Source of the DNA: Candidatus Obscuribacterales bacterium
Lineage (GTDB): Bacteria > Cyanobacteriota > Vampirovibrionia > Obscuribacterales > Obscuribacteraceae
Direction of reading: 5' to 3'
Length of the DNA stretch: 64,000 nucleotides
NCBI GenBank assembly: GCA_020634035.1
Contig: JACKCM010000004.1
Coordinates: 558,001-622,000, forward strand
The translations under genes and the position numbers were made by a program. Below the pieces are notes generated by a model. It saw only the letters and a list, made by a program, of their open reading frames with translations. It was not told where the DNA came from and searched no databases. Below are positions 17,516-25,768 of the stretch, in pieces (within the stretch, counting starts at the first letter, position 1; every line of letters begins with the position of its first letter).

Positions 17516-20500
17516 TTGCTTTCTGATTTCTTCATCAAGCGACCTGTTTTTGCCACCGTGGTCGCCATCATCATGACCATGGTGGGAGCCATCGTCATCC
17601 CGTTCTTACCCATAGCTCAATACCCGCAGATTGCTCCTCCTCAGGTCAGCGTAGAGTCGACTTATATAGGCGCCAATTCAGAGCAGGTGGAATCATCTGT
17701 TACCCAGCTACTTGAGCGCGAAATCAATGGTGCGGACAACCTCAAATACATTCAGTCTCAGAGCGCCAACGACGGACGCTCTAAGATAATCTGTACTTTC
17801 GATCTGGAGCGAGACATAGATTTAGCCGCGGTGGACGTTCAGACCAGGGTGGCGGCGGTGCAGGGCAAGCTGCCCGAGGATGTGAAGAAGACAGGCACCA
17901 GTATCAAAAAAGTCTCTACCTCTATCGTCATGGTGCTGGGGGTATATTCCGATGACGGTGCCTATAGCCCTGAATTCATCAGCAACTATGTCGATCTCTA
18001 TTTGAAAGATTCGTTTAAACGTCTGCCCAGTGTCGGCGATGTGAACATCGTCGGTGAGCGCAAGTACGCCATGCGGGTCTGGTTGGATCCCAAGAAACTT
18101 GCCCAGTATAAGCTCACTCCGCTCGATGTCTCTCGCACCATTCAATCCCAGAACAAACAGGTGGGGGCAGGCGATCTCGGACGGGCTCCGGCGCCTCCCG
18201 GTCAGATGTACCAGATCAATCTGCGGGCCATGGGACGACTGGTGGATGCCAAAGATTTCTCCAATATGATCGTCAAGCGTTCAGACGACGGAACTTTGAT
18301 CAAGGTCAAAGATGTGGGTAAAGTCGAGCTCGGCGCAGAAAGTTATGATACCAACGGCGCATTTAACGGCAAAGACGCGGTGGTGGTAGTGGTCTATCTC
18401 CGCCCGGGCGGCAACGCCGTAGAGGTTTCCAACGGGGTTATGAAAGAGCTGGAGCGTTTGCGCAAGCACTTTCCTCCCGGTCTGAAAGTCGATGTCGCCC
18501 TCGATACCACCGATGCCGTCAAGGCATCTATCGAAGAGGTGATTCATACTCTGATCGAGGCGATTATTCTTGTAATCATCGTCATCTTTTTCTTCTTGCA
18601 AGACTGGCGCAGTGTGCTTATTCCATCCATCGCCATTCCGGTCTCACTGATCGGTACTTTTATCTTTATGAAGCTCATGGGCTTCTCTATAAATACTCTG
18701 ACCATGTTCGGTCTGACCCTGGCCACCGGTCTGGTGGTCGATGATGCCATCGTTGTGGTGGAGAACGTCAAGCGTTTAATAGATGAAGAGGGGATGAATC
18801 CGATAAGCGCCGCTTTTGCAGCTATGCGCGAAATCACCGGTGCGGTCATCGCAACCACCCTGGTACTGTTTGCCGTCTTCATTCCGGTGGCGTTCTTTCC
18901 CGGTACCACCGGGCAACTGTATAAACAGTTCGCGATAACAATCAGTGTTTCGGTGGCACTGTCCATGGTGAATGCACTCACCCTCAGTCCTCCTCTTTGT
19001 GCCCTCTGGCTCAAGCATGAAGAGAAAGCAAAACAGTTTATTGTCTTTAAGAAGATAAACGATCTGATCAATTATTTCACCAGGCAGTACAAGAAAGTAC
19101 TGGTTAAGTGTCTGCGGATGGCACCATTGATAATGATCTTGTTCGTAATCTGTCTGGGCGCTACCTATGGCATCTCAAAGCTGCTTCCCACCGCCTTCGT
19201 CCCCGATGAGGACCAGGGTTATTTCTTTACCATGATCCGGGCACCGGAAGGGACTTCTCTTGAATACACCACAGAGATTATCGAGAAAGCCGCTGCCATT
19301 CAAAGAAAGATACCGGAGGTCAAATCGGTCACCGGTCTTGCCGGATTCGGCTTCCAGGGCAATGGACCGAATCTGGGTATCATGTTCACCACCCTCAAGC
19401 ACTGGGATGAGAGAAAGGATCCTTCGAAGACCGTGCATGCCATCCTCGGCAAGATCCGCAAGCCTTTAATGGGCATCACCGGAGCTTCGGTGGTTCCCTT
19501 TTTGCCTCCGTCCATAGAAGGGCTCGGCAGCTTCGGCGGCTTCGTCTTCGAACTGCAAGATCTGGTCGGCTCGGACATCCAGGACCTCAATAACATGGCC
19601 CAGGAGATTGTCAGAAAAGGCAATCAAGACCCCAGTCTTCAGGGGCTGTTCACAAGCTTCTCTGCCCAGACTCCGCAGCTTCGTTTGAGCGTCAAGCGGG
19701 ATGAAGCCGAGAGACTGAATGTAGACATAGGCGAATTGCTCAATACGCTTCAGATACTCTCCGGCTCTTCTTATATCAACGATTTCGACTTTCTCAATAA
19801 GACCTACCGGGTCTATGTCCAGGCAGACAGCAAATACCGAGTCAGGCCGGCCGATATCTTTGAATACTATGTGCGTTCCCGAGACGGCAAGATGGTCTCG
19901 ATGGAGAACCTGCTAAAAGAAGACGTAGGACTCACCGCCCAGGTGATCTCGCACTACAATCTTTTTCGCTCTGCAGAAATTAACGGTAATCCGGCTCCGG
20001 GTAAGAGTTCCGGAGAGGCGCTCGCTGCCATGGACCGGCTTTCTGACAGGCTTTTGCCCACCGGCATGAGCCATGAATGGTCCGGAGTCTCTCTCGAAGA
20101 GATTTTAGCCGGCTCCAGCGCCGTGTTTATCTTCATTCTCGGATTGATCTTTGTTTATCTGGTGCTTTCCGCGCAGTACGAAAGTTATGTGGACCCTCTC
20201 ATAATCATGCTGTCAGTGCCGCTTGCGGTGCTTGGTGCATTCTCATTTCAGTTGATGCGCGGTCTGGAGAATGATGTGTTCTGTCAGGTCGGTCTGGTGA
20301 TGCTTATCGGCATGGCCAGCAAGAACGCCATTTTGATTGTCGAGTTCGCCAATCATCTGCGCGATAATGCCGGCTTGTCGACCGCGCACGCTGTGGTCAA
20401 GGCTTCGACCCTCCGACTTCGACCGATATTGATGACAGCCCTTGCCTTTATAATCGGGATTCTGCCTCTGGTATTTGCCACCGGTGCCGGTGCCGCCAGC

Positions 20501-20638
20501 CGCAACTCTCTTGGCACCGCTGTTTGTGGTGGTATGACCGTGGCAACCTTTATGAGTCTGCTTGTCGTCCCGGTTATCTACCTGGTGGTCAACTGGCTCA
20601 AGGTCAAAGTTTCTGGTTTCCTCAAAAATAATAAGTAA
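17516..20638 (+). CDS. RND efflux transporter, HAE1 type (AcrB/MexB-like)
   Basis: 1040 residues, close to AcrB (1049). It starts with the HAE1 signature FFIKRPVFATVVAIIMTMVGA. Twelve hydrophobic segments and two large periplasmic loops are apparent. The proton-relay pair is in TM4 (GLVVDDAIVVVENV), and GMASKNAILIVEFAN and RPILMTALAFIIGILPL occur in the second half. It uses proton flux to expel hydrophobic compounds through an adaptor and outer-membrane channel. The start is TTG. The HAE1-like N-terminus argues against a metal-type (CusA/CzcA) pump, though the PII-like neighbour is usually linked to those. The stop is 7 bp from the convergent TolC gene. Confidence 0.95.
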   Translation: MLSDFFIKRPVFATVVAIIMTMVGAIVIPFLPIAQYPQIAPPQVSVESTYIGANSEQVESSVTQLLEREINGADNLKYIQSQSANDGRSKIICTFDLERDIDLAAVDVQTRVAAVQGKLPEDVKKTGTSIKKVSTSIVMVLGVYSDDGAYSPEFISNYVDLYLKDSFKRLPSVGDVNIVGERKYAMRVWLDPKKLAQYKLTPLDVSRTIQSQNKQVGAGDLGRAPAPPGQMYQINLRAMGRLVDAKDFSNMIVKRSDDGTLIKVKDVGKVELGAESYDTNGAFNGKDAVVVVVYLRPGGNAVEVSNGVMKELERLRKHFPPGLKVDVALDTTDAVKASIEEVIHTLIEAIILVIIVIFFFLQDWRSVLIPSIAIPVSLIGTFIFMKLMGFSINTLTMFGLTLATGLVVDDAIVVVENVKRLIDEEGMNPISAAFAAMREITGAVIATTLVLFAVFIPVAFFPGTTGQLYKQFAITISVSVALSMVNALTLSPPLCALWLKHEEKAKQFIVFKKINDLINYFTRQYKKVLVKCLRMAPLIMILFVICLGATYGISKLLPTAFVPDEDQGYFFTMIRAPEGTSLEYTTEIIEKAAAIQRKIPEVKSVTGLAGFGFQGNGPNLGIMFTTLKHWDERKDPSKTVHAILGKIRKPLMGITGASVVPFLPPSIEGLGSFGGFVFELQDLVGSDIQDLNNMAQEIVRKGNQDPSLQGLFTSFSAQTPQLRLSVKRDEAERLNVDIGELLNTLQILSGSSYINDFDFLNKTYRVYVQADSKYRVRPADIFEYYVRSRDGKMVSMENLLKEDVGLTAQVISHYNLFRSAEINGNPAPGKSSGEALAAMDRLSDRLLPTGMSHEWSGVSLEEILAGSSAVFIFILGLIFVYLVLSAQYESYVDPLIIMLSVPLAVLGAFSFQLMRGLENDVFCQVGLVMLIGMASKNAILIVEFANHLRDNAGLSTAHAVVKASTLRLRPILMTALAFIIGILPLVFATGAGAASRNSLGTAVCGGMTVATFMSLLVVPVIYLVVNWLKVKVSGFLKNNK

Positions 20639-20645
20639 ACCAAAA

Positions 20646-22349
20646 TCAATTCTGGCTTGCCGGTCTGAATCCTCTGGTCAGAGTATTGAAGGAGATGGCG
20701 CCTACACTGTGCAGGACCTGGGCCTGGGATTTGTTATAGTCTACGATCGCCCGCACTTTGTTAATGAGCGCCTGGGTGTAATCTCGCTGGGCGATGATGA
20801 TATCTGTCTGGGTGCCGAGACCCTCTTTCAGACGTAAAACCGCTATTCGCAAAGCTTCTTCCGAGGAATCCACTTCAGAGGTGGTCTCTTTTACCAGGGC
20901 TTCGGTATCGATGGCATGGTTGTAAGAGTTTCTCACTTCCTGATAGACCTTCGCCAGCTCTTTGTTATAGGCCAGCTGCGCTTCTCTTGCCGTGTAGCCT
21001 GCTCGTTTGACCCTGGCGGTGTCTGTGACGCCCAGTCCTCCAAGAGTCCATTCCACGTCCATGCCCAGCACGAATAGAGCGCGCATATCAAATGTCTTTC
21101 TGCCGCCGCCTATGCCATTGGCAAGAGGAGCATTGGCACCGCCGGCAATACTGGGGGTGAGGGTGGAGCCGGCGCTGGTCACCGAAGAGAGTGGGATCTG
21201 CTGCAGCCCGTCTCCCCGGGCGATATCGGCACCGGTGGCGGCAACCGCCCCATTAAAAGAGAGGCTGGGAAGAAAGGCCGACTTGCGCAGGTTGCGCATT
21301 TGCAGTGCCGCCAGACGCCGCTCTTCCATCTTCGGTAATTCCGGTCTCTCTTTGATGGCCGTGCCTATCAGGGCACCGATTCTTGTTGCCTGGGCGATCA
21401 AACGAATCTTTCTAACTGTTCTATCCTGCACATTCAAATCCACTGCCGGATCGATATAAAGGGCGGTGGCCAGATCCACCGCCGCCTGTCTTCGTTTGAT
21501 CTGTTGAGAAACCAGGGCTTGTCTGTCTCTTGAGAGCTGGGTGCGAGATTGCAGAACATCCAGTTTGGTGGCAACGCCTTCGGCGAAGAGGTCTTCATTT
21601 AGCTGCAAGATCGCTTTGGATTCTTCCACAGCCTTGACTCGAATTTGTAAAAGAGCGTCATTCAGAACAAGCTCATAATAGAGATTGGTCGCCTGTAAAA
21701 GAACGTCGTTGACGCTTCCTTTCAGGGCATGAACAGAAGCTTTCATTCTGTGGCGGCCTTCCTTGGCGCGAAATATGCGTTCTCCGCCCTTGAAAAGAGT
21801 CCAGTTGAAACCCGAGCCGGTGGTCAGATAAGGGCTCTTGATCCGTAAAATCGCTCCGGCAGGGCTGGCTACTTTTCCCTGTATGGCCTGGAAGCTGAAA
21901 GAATTGACCACGTCCGGCAGAAAGCGGCTGAGGTCTTCATAGAACCTCCATTTTGCCGATTCCTTGCGGGCATCCGAAATTTTTATATCGAGATTGTTTC
22001 TCAGGGCGGTTTTCAGTACTTCACCCAGGGTGATGTCCCGGTCGCCGTCCGCTTCTATATGCAGCGGCGAGACAGGCTGGTCTAATTTAATAAGAGCTTT
22101 GAGCACCGGAGGTTTGACAATAAGCTTCTCCGGATCAATTAAGATAGTGTCTTTGTCTTCGAGCTTATCGAAAGCGCTAAGGTCGTCGGTTCTTTCGTCT
22201 TCTGATCCGGATTTTATAGGTGGTCTCAAATCCAGTTTGTCAGAAGAGTCCTGGGCGATGGCAGGCAGCACGATCGAATTTATAGAAAGCGAAACCAGCG
22301 CAGTCAGCGCCAGGGCTTTGCTAGATGCGGAAAGGACTTTAGCGACCAA
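20646..22349 (-). CDS. TolC-family outer-membrane efflux channel
   Basis: 567 residues from a TTG start, with signal peptide (ALALTALVSLSINSIVLPAIAQ). The outer-membrane efflux protein repeat occurs twice: LGEVLKTALRNNLDIKIS near residue 110 and a second helical hairpin region ending in AQRDYTQALINKVRAIVDYNKSQAQVLHSVG, the typical C-terminal signature. It should form the trimeric channel for the adjacent RND adaptor/pump. Unusually it is encoded on the opposite strand, tail to tail with the pump gene, so it must have its own promoter. The region about 25-95 before the first repeat is an acidic extension. Confidence 0.92.
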   Translation of the reverse strand: MVAKVLSASSKALALTALVSLSINSIVLPAIAQDSSDKLDLRPPIKSGSEDERTDDLSAFDKLEDKDTILIDPEKLIVKPPVLKALIKLDQPVSPLHIEADGDRDITLGEVLKTALRNNLDIKISDARKESAKWRFYEDLSRFLPDVVNSFSFQAIQGKVASPAGAILRIKSPYLTTGSGFNWTLFKGGERIFRAKEGRHRMKASVHALKGSVNDVLLQATNLYYELVLNDALLQIRVKAVEESKAILQLNEDLFAEGVATKLDVLQSRTQLSRDRQALVSQQIKRRQAAVDLATALYIDPAVDLNVQDRTVRKIRLIAQATRIGALIGTAIKERPELPKMEERRLAALQMRNLRKSAFLPSLSFNGAVAATGADIARGDGLQQIPLSSVTSAGSTLTPSIAGGANAPLANGIGGGRKTFDMRALFVLGMDVEWTLGGLGVTDTARVKRAGYTAREAQLAYNKELAKVYQEVRNSYNHAIDTEALVKETTSEVDSSEEALRIAVLRLKEGLGTQTDIIIAQRDYTQALINKVRAIVDYNKSQAQVLHSVGAISFNTLTRGFRPASQN

Positions 22350-22418
22350 TCTCTGAAATCATCCTGGTAACTATCCGGCTCCACGCCGCAGGCGGGAACT
22401 CTTAGAGAGTGTACTGGA

Positions 22419-22429
22419 CTTGGTCCAAG
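22419..22429. promoter_or_regulatory. Perfect palindrome upstream of the TolC-type gene
   Basis: CTTGGTCCAAG, flanked by a second overlapping dyad (GGAC-TTG-GTCC). It sits about 70 bp upstream of the TolC-type start in a 102-bp intergenic stretch, a reasonable place for a repressor site. This is inferred from symmetry and position only. Confidence 0.3.
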
Positions 22430-22451
22430 AGGACATTATTAGAGCTTAGCC

Positions 22452-23774
22452 TTAGTAGGCGCCTACATAAGGACCAGGACCGCCTCCGGCGATTGATACC
22501 GGTGCATCCAGCCTTACTTGAATCGGTGTACCGGAAGGAATGGTCACATCTCTTCCTTTTCTGAGCGCCAAACTGGAAGCAACACCGACACCACCGCCGA
22601 TGGCCGTACCGGACCAGGCACCTCGGCCTGCGCCTCGACCGCCGCCGGCGATAGCACCCACCGCTGTTCCTAGAGCGGCACCAAGACCGGCTCCGGCAGC
22701 GCCTCTGACGCCTGCTTGTACGGTTTTTCTTTTCCAGGTTTCACCAGCCATAACACCATTGTCATTCTCGTCATAGTTGCCGATACCGCCGACCAGAGAG
22801 GCACTTATAGGAGTCTCTGTACCGTCGGGGGTTCTCAGACGATTGAACTGAACGCCCAGTTTGCCTGCCAGACCAAGTCGTCCACCGGCTTTCGAGTCGG
22901 TTACCTGACCCATCAAGACAGAGCCTATAGGAATTTGAGAATCACCGAGATTAACTGCTTGACTGATATTTGCCTGGATCAAATCGCCTGGTCTTGCTAC
23001 CTGAGAAGAGATCGAGGTAGAAAGAGTCGCGTTCAACATAGTGCCGGCAGGAGCATAGACAACTCTGCCATGTCTGTATCCGGGCGGCGGCGGATTGTAG
23101 CCGGGGTTATAGTTGGCGCCGCCATTATAAGGAGCCCCGCCCTGAGGATATCCTGCATTGGCGCCGCCATTGTAAGGAGCGCCCTGGTTATAACCTACAT
23201 TGGCTCCTGCTCCGTATGAAGGAGTCTGGGGAGCGCCCTGGGGATAGCCACTTTGATAAGCGCTTCCCTGATAGGCTTGCTGTTGAGGCGCGGGTGCGGG
23301 AGCCGGCGCAGGGCTTGATGAGCCGCCCTGGTACTCGCCTGTCAGGTGTCCTACATAGCTCGATACACTGGCCTGGTCTTGAAGAGCGCCTTTTAGCGCG
23401 TCAGCCCATCTCTGGGCAAGCAGAGCCGGAGTGGTGCCGGCGGTTTTGGCGCTGGCACTGTCCACGGTGATAACTTGATAGCCTCCCAGGGTTATGACCG
23501 GAAGTCCTTTTACATATTCGATGTTGACGGCGTTCGGAGACCTGTCTTTGGATGCTACCAGGGCATTGTCCAGATTCTGCTGAATCGTCTCGGCCCTTTG
23601 TGCTCCGGTAAGCGCGCCGGCTGTGCTGACGTTGGTTATTACCGCCTGACCTGCCAGTCTCACCGTGGCGTCTTGAGCTGATACCGGTAATGGTGTCAAG
23701 TAAAATGCCTGGCTGAGAACCAGGGCTCCTACCAGTATGCTTCTCTTCTGTGAAATTTTCCGCTTCGAATTCAT
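22452..23774 (-). CDS. Exported Pro/Gly/Tyr-rich protein with barrel-like domain and glycine zipper
   Basis: 440 residues. A signal peptide (SILVGALVLSQAFYLTPLPVSAQ) is followed by a first alpha/beta part (about 30-150; VNIEYVKGLPVITLGGYQVITVD), a low-complexity linker rich in PAPAP, QGAP and NGGANAGY units, then a domain with GTMLNATLSTSISSQ, PGDLIQANIS, IPIGSVLMGQVTD, GLAGKLGVQFNRL, a Gly/Ala-rich zipper (GAAGAGLGAALGTAVGAIAGGG) and a final strand (IPSGTPIQVRLDAPVSI). The second domain recalls VirB10/TrbI-like barrels and is shared with the protein at 14302-15894. No catalytic motif. An envelope-structural role is inferred. Confidence 0.72.
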   Translation of the reverse strand: MNSKRKISQKRSILVGALVLSQAFYLTPLPVSAQDATVRLAGQAVITNVSTAGALTGAQRAETIQQNLDNALVASKDRSPNAVNIEYVKGLPVITLGGYQVITVDSASAKTAGTTPALLAQRWADALKGALQDQASVSSYVGHLTGEYQGGSSSPAPAPAPAPQQQAYQGSAYQSGYPQGAPQTPSYGAGANVGYNQGAPYNGGANAGYPQGGAPYNGGANYNPGYNPPPPGYRHGRVVYAPAGTMLNATLSTSISSQVARPGDLIQANISQAVNLGDSQIPIGSVLMGQVTDSKAGGRLGLAGKLGVQFNRLRTPDGTETPISASLVGGIGNYDENDNGVMAGETWKRKTVQAGVRGAAGAGLGAALGTAVGAIAGGGRGAGRGAWSGTAIGGGVGVASSLALRKGRDVTIPSGTPIQVRLDAPVSIAGGGPGPYVGAY

Positions 23775-24071
23775 CGTTTTCTTCCTACAGTTTTTTTAGA
23801 CTTGCTTTCCGGGGAAAGGACTCAGGTCGAATTTCCGCTTGGTGCTTATTTCGTAAATAGCACAGACTTCATTAAGTCTAGCAATGTTCCCGGATAATAA
23901 TCTGAAAGTTTAATAAGACCCTCAAATAATGCCGTTCTTAAGTGGTCAAGACCTAAGTATATTCTAGCAATTGCTCACCGATTCCGCTCTATTAAGACCT
24001 TGCTTATAGTATTCGTGTCATACTTTTTGTTCAAAATGATCCAGTCAGATTCAACGGAGAACTTTTAATCT

Positions 24072-24881
24072 ATGTCCTCCTCTTCCGGGTTCACCTCTTC
24101 CGGCGATAGATATGCCCTGGTCACCGGCGCCGGTCGCGGCATAGGCCGGGCCTGTGCGCTCACGCTCGCCAGGATGGGCATTTATGTGGCAGCCACAGCT
24201 CGTACAGAGTCTGAACTTCTGAGCTTGCAAGAAGAGATCCGTAAATCCGGAGGGCATTGCCGGACAATCGTTCACGACCTTGCGGATTCGTCCTCTTTTG
24301 AACGATTCTACCAGTCGGTCGAAGCTGAATTCGGTCGAGTCGATATCCTTGTGAACAATGCCGGTATCTATGGCACAGACTCCCTTGACGACCCCGGACC
24401 GGCTCTCGATCTTTTTAAAAGCTCCCTCGACATAAACCTCTCTGCTCCTTATATGCTCTGTCGCCACTTTGGGACCGCGATGAAGAGAGCCGGCTGGGGT
24501 CGAATAATCAATATCTCTTCTATATCCGGGCAGAAAGCAGAGGTTTTCGGGGCTGCCTATTCCACTACCAAATTCGGCTTACTGGGGATGACCCAGGCTC
24601 TTGCCCTGGAACTGGCGCAATATGGGACGACTGTAAATGCGGTCTGTCCCGGTTGGGTCGACACCAAACTGGCGCTGGATCAAATAAACGACCCGGAATG
24701 GTGTAAGCTCAATCATATCGAGCCATCAGAGTCCCTGGACATCGCAAGACTTTCTGTCCCTATGCAGCGTCTGATTCAACCAGAGGAAGTAGCTTCTCTG
24801 GTAGCTTTTCTCGCCAGTGAGCAAGCTGCGGCTATCACCGGGCAGTCCATCAACATCTGCGGAGGCTTGTCAATAACTTGA
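24072..24881 (+). CDS. SDR-family oxidoreductase (FabG-like)
   Basis: 269 residues. Classical short-chain dehydrogenase: cofactor motif VTGAGRGIGRACA, ARTESE after beta-2 (Arg suggests NADPH), NNAG, catalytic Ser in NISSISG, YSTTK for the YxxxK pair, then CPGWVDTKL. The end (AAITGQSINICGG) is that of 3-oxoacyl-ACP reductase relatives. It may reduce a 3-oxoacyl thioester, but it is not next to fatty-acid genes, so the substrate is open. Its stop overlaps the TTG start of the PgeF-like gene by 4 bp. Confidence 0.87.
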   Translation: MSSSSGFTSSGDRYALVTGAGRGIGRACALTLARMGIYVAATARTESELLSLQEEIRKSGGHCRTIVHDLADSSSFERFYQSVEAEFGRVDILVNNAGIYGTDSLDDPGPALDLFKSSLDINLSAPYMLCRHFGTAMKRAGWGRIINISSISGQKAEVFGAAYSTTKFGLLGMTQALALELAQYGTTVNAVCPGWVDTKLALDQINDPEWCKLNHIEPSESLDIARLSVPMQRLIQPEEVASLVAFLASEQAAAITGQSINICGGLSIT

Positions 24882-25717
24882 GCGCTACCAGGAACAAGAT
24901 CATCACAAAATCCCTTCAAACTAATGTCTGGAACCAGAAGGTGGCAGGCGACCTGCAATTGATCACTTCTCCCTTGCTTGAGAAGTTTCCTAACCTGGTC
25001 CATGGTTTTACCACCAGGCTGGGAGGCGAGAGCAAGGCTCCTTATGATTCTTTCAATCTGGGAAGACATGTGGAGGATGAAGGCGTGAGAGAAGACGCCA
25101 TAAAGAATCGAGCCCGGCTCTGTGAAGCTCTCGGTCTCGATTTTGAGAAGGCCGCTATTCCCGGACAGGTCCATTCGAGCACTGTAAAGTCGGTGGAAGA
25201 GAATCATGAGCGACCCGAGATGAAGTCTGTGGACGGACTTTTGACCGGTTCTATCGGTCTGCCTCTCATCTTGCATTTTGCCGATTGTGTGCCGGTGATC
25301 GTTTACGATCCGGTTCGCTCGGTGGCTGGCATATTCCATGCCGGTTGGAGAGGTACCGCCAGTCGAATCGTGCGGGTAGGCGTCGAGAAGATGATAGGAG
25401 AATATGGCTGTCACGCAGGCGACATGGTGGCTGCAGTCGGTCCGGCAATCGGTCGATGCTGCTATCCGACCGGTGAAGAGGCCTTTCAGCAACTGCAAAA
25501 GACTGTGGATTATCCGGACTCTCTCTTCGGTGATATGGACGGGCAGAAGTGTCCTGATTTGAAGGCGATCAATGCCATGCAGCTGATGGAATCAGGGGTC
25601 GAAGAGGTCGATGTCTCTCACTGGTGTACTGCCTGTAATCCTGAGATATTCTATTCTCACAGGCAATCCGGGGGCATTACCGGTCGCCAGGCAGCCATTG
25701 TCGCTCTTACTCGGTAG
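24878..25717 (+). CDS. pgeF: PgeF/YfiH-type multicopper polyphenol oxidase-fold protein
   Basis: 279 residues from TTG. Members of this family (DUF152) act on purine nucleosides and in E. coli prevent misincorporation into peptidoglycan (PgeF). Seen: HGFTTRLGG near the N-terminus, PGQVHSS, HFADCVPV with the conserved Asp-Cys, FHAGWRG with the conserved His, GPAIGRCCYPTG, and WCTACNPEIFYSHRQSG at the C-terminus. The Cys and two His expected to bind metal are present. It overlaps the SDR gene by 4 bp, suggesting coupled translation. Confidence 0.9.
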   Translation: MSATRNKIITKSLQTNVWNQKVAGDLQLITSPLLEKFPNLVHGFTTRLGGESKAPYDSFNLGRHVEDEGVREDAIKNRARLCEALGLDFEKAAIPGQVHSSTVKSVEENHERPEMKSVDGLLTGSIGLPLILHFADCVPVIVYDPVRSVAGIFHAGWRGTASRIVRVGVEKMIGEYGCHAGDMVAAVGPAIGRCCYPTGEEAFQQLQKTVDYPDSLFGDMDGQKCPDLKAINAMQLMESGVEEVDVSHWCTACNPEIFYSHRQSGGITGRQAAIVALTR

Positions 25718-25768
25718 CGGCGGTTAAATTAAGCCGATCTCCCTTCTAATGGCCCCTTTTCAGTTATA

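Noticed and set aside
24000..24026. Promoter-like TTGCTT/TACTTT ahead of the SDR gene
   Set aside because: The spacing is only 15 bp and the match is poor.
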